From: Thiorhodovibrio litoralis
GTDB taxonomy: Bacteria; Pseudomonadota; Gammaproteobacteria; Chromatiales; Chromatiaceae
Direction of reading: 5' to 3'
NCBI RefSeq assembly: GCF_033954455.1
Contig: NZ_CP121473.1
Coordinates: forward strand, 2,404,501 to 2,468,500
DNA: 64,000 bases
Positions within the stretch are counted from its first letter, which is position 1. Every line of letters begins with the position of its first letter. The notes beneath the pieces are model-generated. The model saw only the letters and a list, made by a program, of their open reading frames with translations. It ran no database searches and was not told the DNA's origin. Of this stretch, positions 61,721 through 64,000 are shown in pieces. The translations under genes and the position numbers were made by a program.

Positions 61721-62287
61721 GTGTGTCACGCCTTTCTTGCCGACACGAACTTTTACCAACTGCTCACCCGGATCGACGAGTCGATTGCCGAGGAAGTCCG
61801 CGCGGGCGGCTGTGACTGCGGTGGTGCGTTGCACAGCGCCCGTTATCCGCGTAAGCCCCGAGGTGTGCGTGGCGTCTTGGATGAGAGCTACCAGAGCCGT
61901 CTGAGTTTCTGCTGCGCCGCGGACGGGTGCCGGCGGCGCAGCACCCCGCCTTCCGTTCGGTTTCTGGGCCGCAAGGTCTATCTCGGGGTCATCGTCGTGC
62001 TGATTTCGGCCCTGCATGACGGACTGAGCGCATCGCGTCGCCGGCGCTTGATCAAGACGCTCGGTGTCACCGTCCAAACCCTGCGGCGGTGGCAGCACTG
62101 GTGGCGTGAGCAGTTTGTGCAAACCCGCTGCTTTCGATCCTTGGCTGGTCTGTTGATGCCGCCGATCGCCACCGAGCACCTGCCAGGATCCCTGCTGGAA
62201 AAATTGAGCGCAAAAGCGTTGTCCGAGCGCGTCGTGCAACTGCTGATATTGATCGCCCCGAGCACGACAGCGACAGGCTTGCTGTAG
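61721..62287 (+). CDS. DUF6431-like zinc-ribbon/HTH transposon protein
   Basis: 188 residues from a GTG with AGGAGA eight bases upstream. N-terminus CHAFLADTNFYQLL, then a zinc-ribbon-like set of Cys (GGCDCGGALH, and LSFCCAADGCRRR), followed by STPPSVRFLGRKVYLGVIVV and a C-terminal helix-turn-helix-like GVTVQTLRRWQHWWREQF. I match this to DUF6431 proteins that accompany DDE integrase genes. Likely DNA-binding target or regulatory subunit. Confidence 0.7.
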   Translation: MCHAFLADTNFYQLLTRIDESIAEEVRAGGCDCGGALHSARYPRKPRGVRGVLDESYQSRLSFCCAADGCRRRSTPPSVRFLGRKVYLGVIVVLISALHDGLSASRRRRLIKTLGVTVQTLRRWQHWWREQFVQTRCFRSLAGLLMPPIATEHLPGSLLEKLSAKALSERVVQLLILIAPSTTATGLL

Positions 62288-62380
62288 GGCAACGCCAACC
62301 CGCAGAAGACCTCATCGCGCCGCTGGGCGGCGCCTTCTAGACTCCCGGTGATGTGTGAAACAACTGGGAGGTGAAGACGA

Positions 62381-63838
62381 ATGTCCGATGACAACGGCCT
62401 CGGTGATCCCGATGGTTGGGCGCGGTTGCGCTTTGCCATTATTGGTCCTTTATTGGCTGATCCTGCGCCGGCGAACGCGCTGGGCGCGCGGCTGAAGGCG
62501 CTGGCGGCCAAGTCATGGCGTCATCCGGTGACTGGGCGGGCGGTCAGTTTTAGCTTTGGGACCTTGGAGCGCTGGTATTACCTCGCACGCGATGCCCAAG
62601 ACCCGGTGACCGCACTGCGCCCGCGCCGGCGCAGCGATGCCGGGGAGCAGCGCGCGCTGAGCCCGCGCCTGATGGAGGCCGTACAGGCGCAATACCGCGA
62701 CTACCCCGGTTGGACGGTGCAGCTGCATTACGACAACCTCGCCGCCTTGTGCGCGGGCGATGAAACCCTGGGGCCGCTGCCCTCCTATGCCACCGTGCGC
62801 CGCTTCATGAAGCGCGCGGGCCTGCACCGCCGGCGTGTCCCGGCGCGCAAGACACCCGGGGCCGAGCAGGCCGCGCGGCGCCTGGAGGCCTGCGAGGTGC
62901 GCAGCTATGAAGCCCAGTATGTCCATGCCTTGTGGCATCTGGACTTTCATCATGGCTCGCGCAACGTCCTCACCCGGGGTGGCGTCTGGGTCAAGCCCCT
63001 GCTGCTGGCGGTCATCGACGATCACTCGCGCCTGATCTGCCATCTGCAGTGGTACCTCGATGAGACCACCGAGACCTTGGTGCATGGTCTGGGACAGGCG
63101 TTGCACAAGCGCGGGCTGCCGCGCGCCCTGATGAGCGATAACGGCGCGGCAATGCAGGCCGAGGAATTCACCGCCGGATTGCATGCGCTGGGCATCCTCC
63201 ACGAGCCGACCCTGCCGTACAGCCCGTATCAGAACGCCAAGCAGGAGCGCTTCTGGGCCACGCTGGAAGGCCGCCTGATGGCGATGCTTAAGGGGCTGGA
63301 GGAGCTGAGCCTGCAGCGGCTCAACACCCTCACTCAGGCGTGGGTGGAGCAGGAGTACCACCGCAAGGTCCACAGTGAGACCGCCGCCACGCCGCTTGCG
63401 CGTCTTCTCGATGCGCCCAACGTGGGGCGCCCCTGTCCGGACAGCGAGCAGGTCCGCGCCGCTTTTCGTTGTCGCGTCCAACGCCGTCAGCGCCGCAGCG
63501 ATGGGACGCTCAGCCTGGCGGGCAAGCGCTTCGAGGTGCCGGCGCGCTTGCGTCACCTTGAGCAACTGCATATCGCTTATGCCCGCTGGGATCTGAGTGC
63601 TGTGGACGTGGTTGATCCCCACTCGGGCGCCATCCTCTGCCGCCTCTATCCCCTCGATAAAGCCGCCAATGCCTCCGGGCAGCGTCGGCGCCTTGAGCCC
63701 GCCGGCGCACCGCCACCGCCATCACAACGCGCCACGACGCTGCCACCGTTGCTGCGCGACTTGCTCGCCGAGTATGCCGCCACCGGTCTGCCGCCGGCCT
63801 ATCTGCCAAAACACGATGACCTGGAATCCAGTCGATGA
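62381..63838 (+). CDS. DDE integrase/transposase (rve family)
   Basis: 485 residues. N-terminal helix-turn-helix part with FGTLERWYYLARDAQDP, then integrase core with D in HALWHLDFHHGSRN, D in LPRALMSDNGAAM, and E in YQNAKQERFWATLEG, and a C-terminal beta domain (SLAGKRFEVPARLRHLEQL). It resembles Mu/TniA-like transposases that need an ATPase partner. The next gene starts in its last codons (ATGA). Confidence 0.9.
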   Translation: MSDDNGLGDPDGWARLRFAIIGPLLADPAPANALGARLKALAAKSWRHPVTGRAVSFSFGTLERWYYLARDAQDPVTALRPRRRSDAGEQRALSPRLMEAVQAQYRDYPGWTVQLHYDNLAALCAGDETLGPLPSYATVRRFMKRAGLHRRRVPARKTPGAEQAARRLEACEVRSYEAQYVHALWHLDFHHGSRNVLTRGGVWVKPLLLAVIDDHSRLICHLQWYLDETTETLVHGLGQALHKRGLPRALMSDNGAAMQAEEFTAGLHALGILHEPTLPYSPYQNAKQERFWATLEGRLMAMLKGLEELSLQRLNTLTQAWVEQEYHRKVHSETAATPLARLLDAPNVGRPCPDSEQVRAAFRCRVQRRQRRSDGTLSLAGKRFEVPARLRHLEQLHIAYARWDLSAVDVVDPHSGAILCRLYPLDKAANASGQRRRLEPAGAPPPPSQRATTLPPLLRDLLAEYAATGLPPAYLPKHDDLESSR

Positions 63839-64000
63839 ACAAGACCCTGCTGGCCCTCTATGGACTGAAGTTCAATCCGTTCTCCCCGGAGCTGCCGACG
63901 GCGGCACTGCATCGCAGCGCGCCGGTGGAGCAGTTTTGCTGGCGCATCGAGCAGAGCCTGATCCGCGAAGGCGGTTTTGCGCTCATTCAAGGTGATCCGG
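63835..64000 (+). CDS. AAA ATPase of the transposon (ExeA/TniB-like), partial
   Basis: Only the first ~55 codons are visible: MNKTLLALYGLKFNPFSPEL and then VEQFCWRIEQSLIREGGFALIQGDP, where the window ends just before the expected Walker A. The N-terminus with the FNPF motif is typical of ExeA/GspA-like and transposon ATPases. It probably activates the DDE integrase. Confidence 0.8.
   Translation, partial: MNKTLLALYGLKFNPFSPELPTAALHRSAPVEQFCWRIEQSLIREGGFALIQGDP

Larger units (their letters stand above)
61574..64000 (+). mobile_element. Three-gene transposon (DUF6431-like, DDE integrase, AAA ATPase), right end beyond window
   Basis: Starts at the point where the island helicase frame breaks (~61574) and continues past the window. 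GC content jumps back to high. The three genes are on one strand; the second and third overlap ATGA. The left end has repeated TGAGCA motifs (61584-61589 region and 61614-61619 region) that may be transposase-binding sites. The exact end is not resolved because the right end is not available for comparison. Confidence 0.75.

Overview
The window is high-GC gammaproteobacterial DNA, most probably from a purple sulfur bacterium (Chromatiaceae-like). The basis is the overall gene repertoire (Ffh, PurU, YpjD, RecD-type helicase, H-NS family, class I fumarase), an FrhB-family protein resembling the 8-vinyl reductase BciB of phototrophs, and palindromic intergenic repeats of a kind I associate with that group. 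The genus cannot be fixed from sequence alone. I see no CRISPR array and no rRNA; one tRNA (Thr, anticodon CGT) is present.

Layout. (1) 1-6.2 kb: conjugative/ICE backbone: the C-terminal part of a TraN-like protein, an IS110 transposase, a DUF1845/AcaB-like ICE protein, an XRE and a Crp/Fnr regulator overlapping by 4 nt, and a lytic transglycosylase. (2) 6.3-27.1 kb: a defence island. After a 5'-truncated UvrD-like helicase remnant comes a full BREX type 2 (Pgl) locus in canonical order: pglW, pglX, pglY, pglZ, brxD, brxHI. Two complete toxin-antitoxin-like pairs sit inside the operon, one between pglW and pglX and one between pglX and pglY. Five of the six junctions that the pairs make with their neighbours or internally are 4-nt ATGA overlaps or gaps of a few bases; only the pglX to second-antitoxin junction has a 67-nt gap with its own ribosome binding site. 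pglX also carries an in-frame palindromic repeat insertion. (3) 27-54.4 kb: mostly chromosomal housekeeping and small secreted proteins, but with three recently broken genes. yqhA is frameshifted by a 5-bp tandem duplication, a C_GCAxxG_C_C gene has an in-frame TAA, and ybaK is split by a 2091-bp IS1634-family element with a 4-bp target duplication; removing the element restores the reading frame exactly. (4) 55-64 kb: an AT-rich foreign island whose genes (a possible replication initiator and a UvrD-family helicase) are broken by three elements. These are a Tn5-like IS4 element carrying a DUF4338/DruA-like gene, an IS630 with an apparent -1 frameshift site, and a three-gene transposon (DUF6431-like protein, DDE integrase, AAA ATPase) that runs off the right edge and has an RBS-masking hairpin in its leader.

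How the parts work together. The BREX-2 genes form one coupled transcription unit. PglX would methylate host DNA, PglW/PglY/PglZ/BrxD/BrxHI would supply kinase, ATPase, phosphatase-fold and helicase functions, and the two embedded pairs would tie loss of operon expression to toxin release (inference). The neighbouring ICE-type genes suggest that this defence cargo is or was mobile.
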